Assembly: GCA_902802985.1 (NCBI GenBank)
Contig: CADCOE010000056.1
Span: forward strand, 1 to 64,000
Reading direction: 5' to 3'
DNA from: an uncultured Ruminococcus sp.
GTDB lineage: Bacteria; Bacillota; Clostridia; Oscillospirales; Acutalibacteraceae
DNA length: 64,000 bases
The position numbers were made by a program, and so were the translations under genes. Under the pieces are notes generated by a model. It made no database searches. It was not told the DNA's origin and was given only the letters and a program-made list of their open reading frames with translations. Every line of letters starts with the position of its first letter. Position 1 is the stretch's first letter. This document shows positions 1 through 8,372 of the stretch, in pieces.

Positions 1-81
1 AACCTGAGAAAGATTGAGGAGTTAAGGGCAGAGATATTACTGTTCTTTATGCGTGGTTTAAAATTGGCATTTGTTCAGTAG
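1..81 (+). CDS. C-terminal fragment of an unidentified protein
   Basis: The first frame is open from the window edge and ends at a TAG at 79-81. It encodes about 26 residues with a mixed charged and hydrophobic pattern (starts NLRKIEEL, ends LAFVQ). I do not recognise a family and the fragment is too short to assign. It could be the tail of a real gene or chance. Confidence 0.3.
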   Translation, partial: NLRKIEELRAEILLFFMRGLKLAFVQ

Positions 82-220
82 ACATTACTTAAATATATCA
101 GCTTAGTATCTGATACTTCTGCAAGCAAGCTTACCGGTGATGTAAAAGCTCCCGTTATCCGTTATTGATTAGGATATATCCTATATTTGTACGCTTTTAA
201 CATCTCTTATATTTTATATC

Positions 221-295
221 AAAAAGCTGCGATTTTTGTAAACTTGATCCACTGGATTTAGATGGTTCAAAGGTTGACAAAAACGCAGCTTTTTT
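221..295 (+). terminator. Long imperfect inverted repeat with terminal T-run
   Basis: Positions 221-239 and 277-295 are near-perfect inverted repeats around GCTGCG/CGCAGC, with A/T-rich flanks and a T-run at 290-295. A second short imperfect pairing lies inside the loop. It may terminate transcription from the left. It also overlaps the -35 box of the next promoter, so it could instead be the left-end hairpin of the repeat unit described at 256-375. Confidence 0.4.
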
Positions 296-375
296 GCTAC
301 AATAACAGTATAGTAGGGGTGGGTCAGCCTGAATTGATACCTGTAGAATTAGTAGGTTACGAGGGCGATGATGGA
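256..375 (+). repeat. Copy 1 of a promoter-bearing repeat resembling a TnpB-tail/omega-RNA remnant
   Basis: This stretch aligns with the reverse complement of about 50510-50630: the GGTTGAC promoter region, the TACAAT box, and then a run reading QPELIPVELVGYE here and QPELMPVELVGCE in the other copy. In that run most differences (CCT/CCC, ATA/ATG, GTA/GTG, GAA/GAG, TTA/TTG) fall in third codon positions. This copy loses similarity just where the downstream gene starts, and it lacks the GGAAGCCC and GTTCAC motifs of copy 2. The link to IS200/IS605 elements rests on copy 2 and is inference. Confidence 0.5.
274..303 (+). promoter_or_regulatory. SigA-type promoter TTGACA-18-TACAAT
   Basis: TTGACA at 274-279 and TACAAT at 298-303 are separated by 18 bp. 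The same promoter, with the same spacing and closely related spacer, occurs on the minus strand at 50577-50606. Here it would drive the PAS/HD-GYP gene. Confidence 0.65.
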
Positions 376-1668
376 AATGATAGATAAGAGTGTATTTATA
401 CAAGACAGCATCCTCAGAGATATGTCAGAAGGAGTTTTAGTGATCGGACTGGATGGCAGTATTCAATACTTCAATCAAGCTGCTGTTGATATTCTGGAAA
501 AAACAGAGGAAGAATTGTCAAATCAAAAATTCGGAAGCTTTTTTTTAATGACAATAGAAATGATGTGTTTACTCAAACTATATTAGACGCAGTATGTGAT
601 TTGTCATCAGTCCATTATAATCTGGTGCCGTATTATGCCCTGTCAGAGGAAAAGACGATCTATGTTATGTCTTCGTTTCTGAAAAACGAGGATGAAAAAA
701 TTGCTGTTATCGTTATTCTGAATGATATGACAAGCTTTGTTGCTATGAAAAAACGCTATACAGATAAGTTGATTGCTTTACTGGATTCACTGATACAGGC
801 ACTTTCCGTTGCTATTGATGAACGCTCCCGTTATAGTGGCAATCACACCAGAAATATGGTGAAAATAGGAGAAAGATTTTTAGAATGGCTTGATCAGACA
901 GATGATCCGTGGAAATTTGATAGTTCCAAAAAACACGCATTTTTAATGAGTATCTGGCTGCACGATGTCGGAAAATTGTCTGTTCCTCTTGAAGTGATGG
1001 ATAAGGCAACCAGACTTGGAACTAAACTGGAAAAAATTGAAGAACGATTTCAACGTATACATCTGCTTGATCGTATCGCATTACTGGAGGACAATATCAC
1101 TAAACAGGAGTGGGATCTGCGTGAAAAAAACAGGAAGTTATGGCTGGACACCATTCGTCGTATCAACACTTCATCATTCCTGTCTGATGATGATTTTCAG
1201 ATCATTTGTGAACTGTCCCGACAGCATTATTGCGAAGAAGATCACAGAGAAGTACCCATTTTGACACAGGATGAATTGACTTGCCTTTCCATCAAAAAGG
1301 GAACACTGACTGATGAAGAAAGAATTGTTATGCAAAGTCACGTTTTGGTGACAAGAAAAATATTGGAAAAAATGGATTTTCCTGACGAATACCTTATAAT
1401 TCGTGAATGGGCAAGCTCGCATCATGAATTTCTTAACGGTAACGGTTATCCTGAGCACAAATCCGGAAACAGTATTTCGAGAGAGGTTCGACTGCTGACG
1501 ATCCTTGATATATATGAAGCACTTACGGCAAAAGATCGACCTTACAAAAAATCCATTCCTGCCGAAAAAGCTTTGGGTATCCTTCACAGTATGGCAGAGG
1601 AAGGCTGCCTTGACAAAGACGTTCTTACTCTTTTTGAAAACAGCAATGCATGGAAAGCAATCATTTGA
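371..1668 (+). pseudogene. PAS/HD-GYP c-di-GMP phosphodiesterase, split by a one-base frameshift
   Basis: The first frame (from ATG 371 or 377, behind GAGGG at 361) encodes a PAS-like segment (SEGVLVIGLDGSIQYFNQAA) and goes out of phase at a run of eight T at 539-546. One more T would read FFFNDNRNDVFTQTILDAV and join the second frame, which runs to 1668. The second part carries the HD pair in WLHDVGK, then HHEFLNGNGYP and DIYEALTAKDRPYK, the signature of HD-GYP phosphodiesterases. An alpha-helical insert of about 85 residues sits between HD and the KGTLTDEER segment. HD-GYP proteins hydrolyse c-di-GMP, and a PAS input would sense a ligand or redox state. Either the gene is inactive, it is read by slippage, or a base was lost in assembly. 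Confidence 0.8.
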
Positions 1669-1800
1669 CCCCAATCATATAAATTCAATTACTAATACGC
1701 CGATTTGGCAGCAGAAACAATCGGTCGATACCTTGATCAGAGGGGATATTCTTCAGGTGCTGAGAAAGCGGACAGTTCCAAACTGAAGAAAACACAACTG

Positions 1801-1849
1801 AACAAAGGAGGAACCGAATTCATACTGAAAGCGGTTCCTCCTTTGTTTT
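1801..1849 (+). terminator. Rho-independent terminator after the HD-GYP gene
   Basis: A 15-bp stem pairs ACAAAGGAGGAACCG (from 1802) with its complement ending near 1846, around a 15-nt loop, followed by TTTTG. It lies about 130 bp downstream of the HD-GYP stop. Confidence 0.8.
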
Positions 1850-1903
1850 GTGACCGTGCCGCATAAAAAACTGTATGATGCGGTGAGATTGTAATCCATT
1901 TTA

Positions 1904-1912
1904 TGTTATAAT
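1904..1912 (+). promoter_or_regulatory. Extended -10 promoter TGtTATAAT
   Basis: TATAAT at 1907-1912 is preceded by TG at 1904-1905. No good -35 box lies upstream. It gives a leader of roughly 120 nt before the lipoprotein start at 2037. I see no other clear element in 1669-2036 besides this and the terminator. Confidence 0.5.
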
Positions 1913-2036
1913 AAACACTGAAACCAAAGTGAAGCTTTTGCTCAGAAAAACAACAGCTATTCTTTGTATAGAAGAAGGTATGCATAATTCTGACAGAGTT
2001 TCTGAAATATTATCAACAAAGAAAGGAAAATATAAA

Positions 2037-3269
2037 ATGAAAAAATGTAAAGAAAAATTGACAGCTGTTCTTCTTGCAACAATGATGATCTCCGCTTGTG
2101 CAGGATGCAGCCAGCAGAGCAGCACGGAAAACTCGGCAAAGGATAACGAAGTTGTTCAGTCGGCAATTACTTCCTCCAGAGAAGAACAATCTAAGACCGA
2201 AACAAAGAAAAGCACAGAAGCTTCCGATGCTCAGGCGGAATTGCTTTCACTGTGGACGGACTCTGCCCCCCTGAAAACCAAACTGACCGAATATATGCAA
2301 ACGATCACGGATGAAAGCAGTGCAGATTTCATTCCGGTCAAGAACCGTATTGCTGTGTTTGATATGGACGGTACATTGTGCTGTGAAACAGATCCCGGCT
2401 ATTTCGACCACAAGCTGCTGTACCATCGTGTGATGGAGGATCCAGACTATAAGGATAAGGCAAGTGATGAAGAGAAGGCAACTGCGGCAATCATCAAAAC
2501 CTATTTTGAAACCGGTGAATATCCCAGCGGACTTGATGTCAAGCACGGCACTGCTGTCGCTACTGCCTTTAAGGGTATGACGCCGGAGGAATTTGATGCT
2601 TATGTCAAAGCATACAGAGATCAGCCTATGGAAAGCTATGAAGGAATGACAAATGGTCAGGCATTTTACAAACCTATGCTACAGGTTATTGATTATTTGC
2701 AGGAAAATGATTTTACCGTTTATATTGTCAGTGGTACAGACCGCCTTATCACGAGAGGGCTTGCCGAAGGCATTGTCGATATTCCTCTCAGCCAAATGAT
2801 CGGGTCAGATGAAAGCTTTGTTGCCAGCGGTCAGGGGGATGAGGATGGTCTGGATTACACCTTTACGCAGGAGGATAAGCTCGTTACAGGTGGAGAGTTT
2901 CTGATCAAAAACTTGAAAACGAACAAGGTAACTGTGATTCAGCAGGAAATCGGTGTACAGCCTGTTCTGTCTTTCGGAAACAGCTCCGGCGATGCGTCTA
3001 TGGCAAACTTCACTATCGGAAATAATAAGTATAAGACCGGTGCTTATATGCTTTGCTGCGATGATACGGAGCGTGAAAACGGTAATGTTGAAAAGGCAGA
3101 AAAAATGCGTGTAAGCTGTGAGGAAAACGGCTGGACAGCGATCTCTATGAAAAATGACTGGACAACTATTTATGGCGATGGTGTAACTTATAATGCATCG
3201 GCACATTCTGAGAAATCACAAGACTCGCAGAAATCAGCAGAGGAAAAATCGGCTGCACAGGTAGCATAA
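2037..3269 (+). CDS. HAD-superfamily phosphatase lipoprotein
   Basis: Start ATG 2037 follows AAAGGA at 2023. It replaces an upstream in-frame extension that has no ribosome site and would bury the signal. The N-terminus is a lipoprotein signal with a hydrophobic stretch and a Cys-rich lipobox region (ISACAGC), so the 410-residue protein should be anchored on the outer face of the membrane. A Ser/Glu/Lys-rich linker follows. The HAD core shows motif I (FDMDGTL), motif II (VYIVSGTDR) and a GNSSGDASM motif III/IV region, with a helical cap between. HAD phosphatases hydrolyse phosphate esters; the substrate cannot be told. It is 13 bp from the STAS gene, so probably co-transcribed with the partner-switching genes. 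Confidence 0.85.
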   Translation: MKKCKEKLTAVLLATMMISACAGCSQQSSTENSAKDNEVVQSAITSSREEQSKTETKKSTEASDAQAELLSLWTDSAPLKTKLTEYMQTITDESSADFIPVKNRIAVFDMDGTLCCETDPGYFDHKLLYHRVMEDPDYKDKASDEEKATAAIIKTYFETGEYPSGLDVKHGTAVATAFKGMTPEEFDAYVKAYRDQPMESYEGMTNGQAFYKPMLQVIDYLQENDFTVYIVSGTDRLITRGLAEGIVDIPLSQMIGSDESFVASGQGDEDGLDYTFTQEDKLVTGGEFLIKNLKTNKVTVIQQEIGVQPVLSFGNSSGDASMANFTIGNNKYKTGAYMLCCDDTERENGNVEKAEKMRVSCEENGWTAISMKNDWTTIYGDGVTYNASAHSEKSQDSQKSAEEKSAAQVA

Positions 3270-3282
3270 TAGGAGGCTCATT

Positions 3283-3579
3283 ATGAACATTCAGAAAAGC
3301 AGTCATAACAACTCACTTACCTTTAGTATCAGCGGAAGAATTGATACATCCACTTCTCCGAAACTGGAGCAGGAACTGAAAAACAGCATTAACGACTGCA
3401 CGGAACTTACGTTCGATTTTGCACAGGTGGAGTACATTTCTTCCGCAGGACTGAGAGTACTGCTGTCAGCACAGAAAACGATGAACAAGCAGGGCAGTAT
3501 GAAGCTGAAAAATGTCCACGAAAATATTATGGAAATATTTGAAGTGACGGGCTTCACAGATATACTGAACATTGAGTGA
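3283..3579 (+). CDS. STAS-domain anti-anti-sigma factor
   Basis: This 98-residue protein is a single STAS domain. It shows the DFAQVEYISSAGLRVLL segment, in which the second Ser of the SSAG motif is the expected phosphorylation site. STAS proteins of this kind bind their cognate HATPase kinase when unphosphorylated and so free a target. Ribosome site AGGAGG at 3271 supports the ATG at 3283. It overlaps or abuts the kinase gene and is followed by a PP2C phosphatase, a complete Rsb-like trio. Confidence 0.9.
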   Translation: MNIQKSSHNNSLTFSISGRIDTSTSPKLEQELKNSINDCTELTFDFAQVEYISSAGLRVLLSAQKTMNKQGSMKLKNVHENIMEIFEVTGFTDILNIE

Positions 3580-3583
3580 GTAT

Positions 3584-3991
3584 ATGAAGGAATTTGAAAT
3601 TGAAGCTATAAAAGAAAATCTTCATACCGTACTGCAATTCATCAATGGGCAATTAGCACTTATCGGGTGTCCGATGAAGATACAAACGCAGATAGATATT
3701 GCGGCAGAAGAAATCTTTATCAATATCGCCAGCTATGCTTATACTGATGGAACAGGTACCGCAGTTGTGTGTGTAGAACTGCATCCGGAACTGCCTGGGG
3801 TTGATATTACCTTTATTGACCGTGGTGTGCCCTATGATCCTCTCGCCAAAGCTGACCCGGATATAACGCTCAGTGCACAAGACCGGCAAATAGGCGGTTT
3901 AGGAATTTTTATGGTAAAAAAGAGTATGGACGAAGTAAAATACGACTATCTTAATGGCTGCAACATTCTCACGCTGAAAAAAGGGTGGTGA
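3584..3991 (+). CDS. HATPase_c serine kinase/anti-sigma factor, RsbW-like
   Basis: The protein (135 residues from ATG 3584) has the N-box AAEEIFINIASYAY and a G-box (DRQIGGLGIFMVKKSMD) of GHKL kinases such as RsbW and SpoIIAB. A TTG at 3572 would overlap the STAS stop; the ATG four bases after that stop is simpler and fits translational coupling. It should phosphorylate the upstream STAS protein and bind an unknown target. No sigma factor gene is adjacent, so the output may not be a sigma factor. Confidence 0.88.
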   Translation: MKEFEIEAIKENLHTVLQFINGQLALIGCPMKIQTQIDIAAEEIFINIASYAYTDGTGTAVVCVELHPELPGVDITFIDRGVPYDPLAKADPDITLSAQDRQIGGLGIFMVKKSMDEVKYDYLNGCNILTLKKGW

Positions 3992-3995
3992 CAAA

Positions 3996-6149
3996 ATGGT
4001 TAAGAAATTTGGTCTTAAGTTTGGCGGATTACAGCAGAAAATACTCAATCTGGTGCTTGTTTTTCTTATTGCACTGATAGCAATATTTGCCGGTATTTGG
4101 TTTTATCAGGCAACGACGCTCAATGCTGTTGTCGGTGATGTTAACAGCGAACAGCAGGATGCTATCGAAAAAGTGTCCCATAATACGATGCATCAGATCA
4201 TCGATAATTCAATGACCAAAACAAATGCCTTGCAGGCGTATATTGCGGATGATATGTTTTCAGATGTCAAAACAGATGTTGCCACGCTTCAAAGCCTTGC
4301 AGCCGGACTGTTTGAACATATGGACAGTATTGAACCGTATCCTTTCTCACTTCCCGATCCCGCAAAAGAAGGTGAGTTCTCGGCACAGGTGCTTTTTGAG
4401 GATGGCGTAGATTATACCGAGTCCAAATATCTGGGCGTTGCAGCTCATATGAGCGATACTATGATAGCTATGTGTAAGCAGTCGGAATACCTTGATAACT
4501 GCTTTATTGGACTTGCCGACGGTACACATCTGTGTGTGGACAACCAGCCGAGCAATAAATACGACGAAAACGGTGTGCTCTCACCTTTTTCTGTGCGTGA
4601 AAGACCGTGGTATATCGGTGCTGTCAATGCAGGCAAACTGTGGTTTTCGGCTGTTGAAACAGATACATATACCGGTAAGATAGGCGTTGAATGTTCAGCA
4701 CCCGTTTATAAGGACGGTAAGCTTGTTGCAGTGGTTGGTGTAGATCTATTTCTTAATTCTATGAGCGATTATGTTAACTCAGCATCAAGTCAGGGCGGAT
4801 ATATCTCTGTGATCAATAATGAGGGCAAGGTGATTTTTGCACCGGAGGATAACGGCATATTTACTGTTGAGCTTTCGGACAATGCCCGGGATATGCGTGC
4901 CGATGAAAACAAGGCGTTGGCAGATTTTATCAACAAGGCTCTCACCGAGCAGACAGGGTTGGTTTCAGTTAATGTTAATGGCAAGGAATACTATATGACC
5001 AGTTCGCCTATCAATACTGTTGGCTGGGCGGTCATTTCCTTTATCGAGAAGGATATTACTGAGCAGCCTGCACAAATTATGATGAGCGAATATGACCGTA
5101 TCAATGACGATGCCACCCAAAAATTCAGCGAGAGTATGAAAAAGTTAAATCAAGCAATGCTGGTCATAATAGCTGTCTTGCTTGTCTTAGGTATCACTGC
5201 GGCACTTTTTGTTGCAGGCAGAATTGTGAAGCCGATAGAATATATGACAAAGCGTATTGATGAACTGAGCGGAACAGATATTGCATTTGAGATGAATGAT
5301 TTTTACCGCACGGGTGATGAGATCGAGGTGTTGGCACAGGCATTTGCAACCCTTTCCAAACGAACGATCCATTACATTGAACAGATCACTCGAATAACCG
5401 CAGAAAAAGAGCGGATCGGTGCCGAACTGGAGCTTGCCACAAGGATACAAGCGGATATGCTGCCGAATATCTTCCCTGCGTTCCCCGAACGTGAGGAGTT
5501 TGATATTTATGCCACAATGACGCCTGCCAAGGAGGTGGGGGGCGATTTCTACGATTTTTTCCTCATAGATGATAACCATCTCGGTTTGGTAATGGCGGAT
5601 GTTTCCGGCAAGGGTGTTCCGGCTGCCTTGTTTATGATGATGTCCAAAATTCTGGTGAATAATTTTGCGATGATGGGAGAAAGCCCTGCAAAGGTGCTGG
5701 AACAAACCAACACTCAGATCTGTAAAAATAACGATGAAGAAATGTTTGTTACAGTTTGGTTTGGTGTGCTTGACATTGAAACCGGCAAGGTGACGGCGGC
5801 TAATGCAGGGCATGAGTATCCAATGATCAAAAAGGCAAATGGTGAATTTGAGATACTCAAGGACAAGCATGGCTTTGTTGTCGGCGGAATGGAAGGTATG
5901 AGGTATAAGGAGTATGAATTCACACTTGAAAAAGGCGGTACGCTGTTCCTCTATACAGACGGCGTGGCAGAAGCAAACAATGCGAAAAACGAGTTTTTTG
6001 GTAAGGATAGAATGCTGGCGGCACTCAATGCCGAACCACAGGCAGATCCCAAAACACTGCTTGAAAATATGAAAAAATCCGTAGATGAGTTTGTGGGCAA
6101 TGCGCCACAGTTTGATGATCTGACAATGTTGGGAGTGAAACTGCTTTAA
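3996..6149 (+). CDS. Cache-HAMP-PP2C membrane serine phosphatase, RsbU/SpoIIE type
   Basis: This 717-residue protein starts 4 bp after the kinase stop. A first membrane helix lies near residues 20-40, then an extracellular Cache-like sensor to about 370. It includes the RPWY and YTGKIGVECSAPVYKDGKLV segments typical of dCache domains. A second helix lies near 385-405 (VIIAVLLVLGITAALFVAG), then HAMP, then a PP2C domain from about 485. PP2C metal ligands appear in AKEVGGDFYDFF and MADVSGKGVPAALFM, with a late FDDLTML. It should dephosphorylate the STAS partner when an external ligand binds. The likely logic is ligand, then phosphatase, then STAS, then release of the kinase's target. Confidence 0.9.
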   Translation: MVKKFGLKFGGLQQKILNLVLVFLIALIAIFAGIWFYQATTLNAVVGDVNSEQQDAIEKVSHNTMHQIIDNSMTKTNALQAYIADDMFSDVKTDVATLQSLAAGLFEHMDSIEPYPFSLPDPAKEGEFSAQVLFEDGVDYTESKYLGVAAHMSDTMIAMCKQSEYLDNCFIGLADGTHLCVDNQPSNKYDENGVLSPFSVRERPWYIGAVNAGKLWFSAVETDTYTGKIGVECSAPVYKDGKLVAVVGVDLFLNSMSDYVNSASSQGGYISVINNEGKVIFAPEDNGIFTVELSDNARDMRADENKALADFINKALTEQTGLVSVNVNGKEYYMTSSPINTVGWAVISFIEKDITEQPAQIMMSEYDRINDDATQKFSESMKKLNQAMLVIIAVLLVLGITAALFVAGRIVKPIEYMTKRIDELSGTDIAFEMNDFYRTGDEIEVLAQAFATLSKRTIHYIEQITRITAEKERIGAELELATRIQADMLPNIFPAFPEREEFDIYATMTPAKEVGGDFYDFFLIDDNHLGLVMADVSGKGVPAALFMMMSKILVNNFAMMGESPAKVLEQTNTQICKNNDEEMFVTVWFGVLDIETGKVTAANAGHEYPMIKKANGEFEILKDKHGFVVGGMEGMRYKEYEFTLEKGGTLFLYTDGVAEANNAKNEFFGKDRMLAALNAEPQADPKTLLENMKKSVDEFVGNAPQFDDLTMLGVKLL

Positions 6150-6202
6150 AGCAAAGCTTTTGTGATATATTTTTCTCAATAAAGAATGGAGATAGTGCAA
6201 TA

Positions 6203-6241
6203 CCAAAACTCCGGATCAATATTTTCTGTTCGGAGTTTTGG
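6203..6241. terminator. Hairpin downstream of the PP2C gene
   Basis: CCAAAACTCCG at 6203-6213 pairs with CGGAGTTTTGG at 6231-6241 over a 17-nt loop. There is no clear T-run after it, so termination is probable rather than certain. Confidence 0.5.
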
Positions 6242-6270
6242 TAGACAAAAGCAAGTTTGTCTGATATAAT
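6242..6270 (+). promoter_or_regulatory. SigA promoter TAGACA-17-TATAAT with extended -10
   Basis: TAGACA 6242-6247 and TATAAT 6265-6270 are 17 bp apart, with TG at 6262-6263. It stands directly before the flavoprotein gene at 6309. Confidence 0.7.
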
Positions 6271-6308
6271 CTTAGTGGTATATCTATTAGATTGAAAGGG
6301 AAAGAAAA

Positions 6309-6797
6309 ATGAGAAGAAAAGACAGAGAAGTAACAGACTTTGACACAATCACAGCTATTATTGATCAGTGCAATATCATACGGATAGGTTTGGCAGATGG
6401 GGATTTTCCATATATTGTGCCGCTTAATTTTGCCTATACTGTCTCGGGAAAGCAAGTGGATTTTTATATTCACGGTGCTATGTCCGGAAGAAAATACGAA
6501 CTGATGAAACAGAATCAAAAATGCTCATTTGAAATGGATATTCCTCTTCAAATGGATTGTATGGTACAAAAAAAAGATGTGACGATGCGTTATCAATGCG
6601 TTATGGGGACGGCAGAAATCACATTTCTTGATGGAGAAGAAAAGCAAAATGCGATTGATAAGATCATTATGAACCGTTATGAGGCGACCCGCCATTTTGA
6701 CTATAACAAAAAAATGGTGGCAGTTACTATGGTTGCTAAATTGACTGTTATTGATTTAACTGCAAAGGTTAATCCGATCGGAAGCGGGGCAGACTAA
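6309..6797 (+). CDS. Pyridoxamine 5'-phosphate oxidase-fold flavoprotein, NimA-like
   Basis: The 162-residue protein matches the small split-barrel flavoproteins annotated as Nim or PNPOx-like. Typical are the MRRKDREV start, IIDQCNIIRIGLADGDFPYIVPLNFAY, and the IHGAMSGRKYELMKQN segment. Members bind FMN or F420, and some reduce 5-nitroimidazoles; most have no proven substrate. It has its own promoter, and a ribosome site GAAAGGG near 6294 precedes ATG 6309. It is a single-gene unit. Confidence 0.85.
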   Translation: MRRKDREVTDFDTITAIIDQCNIIRIGLADGDFPYIVPLNFAYTVSGKQVDFYIHGAMSGRKYELMKQNQKCSFEMDIPLQMDCMVQKKDVTMRYQCVMGTAEITFLDGEEKQNAIDKIIMNRYEATRHFDYNKKMVAVTMVAKLTVIDLTAKVNPIGSGAD

Positions 6798-7002
6798 ATA
6801 TTTCAAAAATATGATTTTCCAATCAATGATATAGTCTGCTGCACAGGGTTTCTGTATTGGCAATGTGAATATGTATCTCTTGCTCTTAGGGAGTGTATTG
6901 TTTTGTGTATAAAAATCTAACGAAATTCATCCCGGTAAGTTAAATTGGTTTAACTATATTATCCGAATTACTTTCATCGCTTTGAAACTTTCAGCATCCA
7001 TA

Positions 7003-7031
7003 TTGAAATTTTGTCTGCGGCGTATTATAAT
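7003..7031 (+). promoter_or_regulatory. Promoter TTGAAA-17-TATAAT for the ABC transporter
   Basis: TTGAAA 7003-7008 and TATAAT 7026-7031 are 17 bp apart. Transcription would start near 7038, inside the palindrome described next. The rest of 6798-7163 holds no recognisable gene. Confidence 0.7.
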
Positions 7032-7037
7032 TAACAT

Positions 7038-7063
7038 AATCAGTTAGATGTATCTAACTGATT
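7038..7063 (+). promoter_or_regulatory. Perfect palindromic operator at the transcription start
   Basis: AATCAGTTAGA at 7038-7048 and TCTAACTGATT at 7053-7063 are perfect inverted repeats around TGTA. Its position at +1 suggests a repressor site. Palindromes of this kind commonly bind TetR-family repressors that control MacB-like exporters; no such regulator lies beside it. Confidence 0.65.
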
Positions 7064-7163
7064 GAGACAGGCTGCTGCACGTAAACGGAGCATAAAGAAA
7101 TGAGTGCAGCTGCAAAGAAGATTTTCGCTTTTTGAAAAGAAATCATAAAAGGAGAGGTCAAAA

Positions 7164-7865
7164 ATGTCAATAGTAAAGTTTGATCAGGTGACAAGGATCT
7201 ATAAGACGGGCGAACACGAACTGAAAGCACTCGACAAGATTAGTTTTACGCTTGATGAAGGAAAATTTGTTGTCATACTTGGACCATCGGGAGCCGGAAA
7301 AAGTACGCTTCTGAATATGCTGGGTGGGCTTGACAGCTCGACCAACGGAACGATCACGGTAAACGGTAAGGATATTTCAAAGCTCAGTGACAACGAACTT
7401 GCCGATTTCAGAGCTTCCACTGTCGGCTTTGTATTCCAATTTTATAATTTGATACCTACACTGACGGTTTATGAAAACGTGGAGCTTGTATCCGAAATAT
7501 CCAAAAAACATCTTGATGTGAAGCAGATGATAGAGGAAGTTGGGTTGACCGATCATCTGAACAATTTTCCGTCCGAGCTTTCGGGCGGCGAACAACAAAG
7601 AGTATCCATCGCAAGAGCTTTGTGCAAAAATCCTCAGATACTTCTTTGTGACGAGCCAACAGGTGCTCTCGATTCAGAAACAGGCGTAATGGTACTGAAG
7701 CTTCTGCTGAAAATGGCAAGAAGCTACGGTAAAACCATCGTTATAGTGACACATAACCAAAGCATTGCCAAGATGGCGGATGTTGTCATTCGTGTAAAGA
7801 ACGGAAAAATAGGCTCGGTTGAGGATCAGGTCAATCCGATGAGTGCAGACGAGGTGGAATGGTAA
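7164..7865 (+). CDS. ABC transporter ATP-binding protein, MacB/LolD family
   Basis: The 233-residue ATPase has Walker A GPSGAGKSTLL, signature LSGGEQQRVSIARAL, Walker B ILLCDEPTGALD and the switch His in VIVTHNQ. These proteins pair with FtsX-like permeases to export peptides, lipids or antimicrobials. AGGAGAGG lies before ATG 7164. The stop overlaps the start of the permease, so the two form an operon, but the permease is gutted, so this ATPase probably lacks its local partner. Confidence 0.92.
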   Translation: MSIVKFDQVTRIYKTGEHELKALDKISFTLDEGKFVVILGPSGAGKSTLLNMLGGLDSSTNGTITVNGKDISKLSDNELADFRASTVGFVFQFYNLIPTLTVYENVELVSEISKKHLDVKQMIEEVGLTDHLNNFPSELSGGEQQRVSIARALCKNPQILLCDEPTGALDSETGVMVLKLLLKMARSYGKTIVIVTHNQSIAKMADVVIRVKNGKIGSVEDQVNPMSADEVEW

Positions 7866-8362
7866 TGCTGACACGCAAATTATTTCGTACCGCATGGAAC
7901 TATAAAGCACAGTTTATCTCTATGATCATAATGATAACGCTTGGCATAGGTATTTTTTTGGGGTTCAATATGGAGTGGTACACCATTGAATATGATACGT
8001 CCCGATTTTTTGCAGATACAAACTATGCCGACTACCGCCTGTATACACAAGACGGGTTCACGGCTGATGATCTCGATAAAATATCGGCTATTGATGGTAT
8101 TCGGGCTGCGACACGCTTTTTCTCAGTCAATCTTGATCTCAAGGGCAAGAACAATCGATCACTTGTGCTGGATGTCAGCGAGAACTACACCGTTTCAACC
8201 TTTGTGGTAGCAGGCGAATATGAAATGAAGCTTATGCTCGGACCGTTGACCTATTGTGTATCCATTCTTCTGACCTTTGGCGTTTCGCTGCTTGTCGGTC
8301 TGATGGTCGCAGGAAAGAATAAGAGGATAGATATGGTGGAAGCACTCAAAACAGCGGACTGA
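7865..8362 (+). pseudogene. FtsX/MacB-type ABC permease with large internal deletion
   Basis: Only 165 residues remain (start ATG 7865 at spacing 7 from GAGGTGG; an ATG at 7859 is too close). Residues 1-120 match the N-terminus of such permeases: a membrane helix near 15-35 and the start of the extracellular domain. From about 122 the sequence becomes the C-terminal end of the family, with one membrane helix and the final NKRIDMVEALKTAD. The central helices and most of the extracellular region are missing, and the junction is in frame. Full permeases of this family have four or more helices and several hundred residues. The product is unlikely to transport anything. Confidence 0.75.
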
Positions 8363-8372
8363 ATTTAGCTTA

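Noticed and set aside
5187..6206. 339-residue minus-strand frame opposite the PP2C gene
   Set aside because: Antisense shadow of a conserved phosphatase domain; Cys/His-rich composition without motif.
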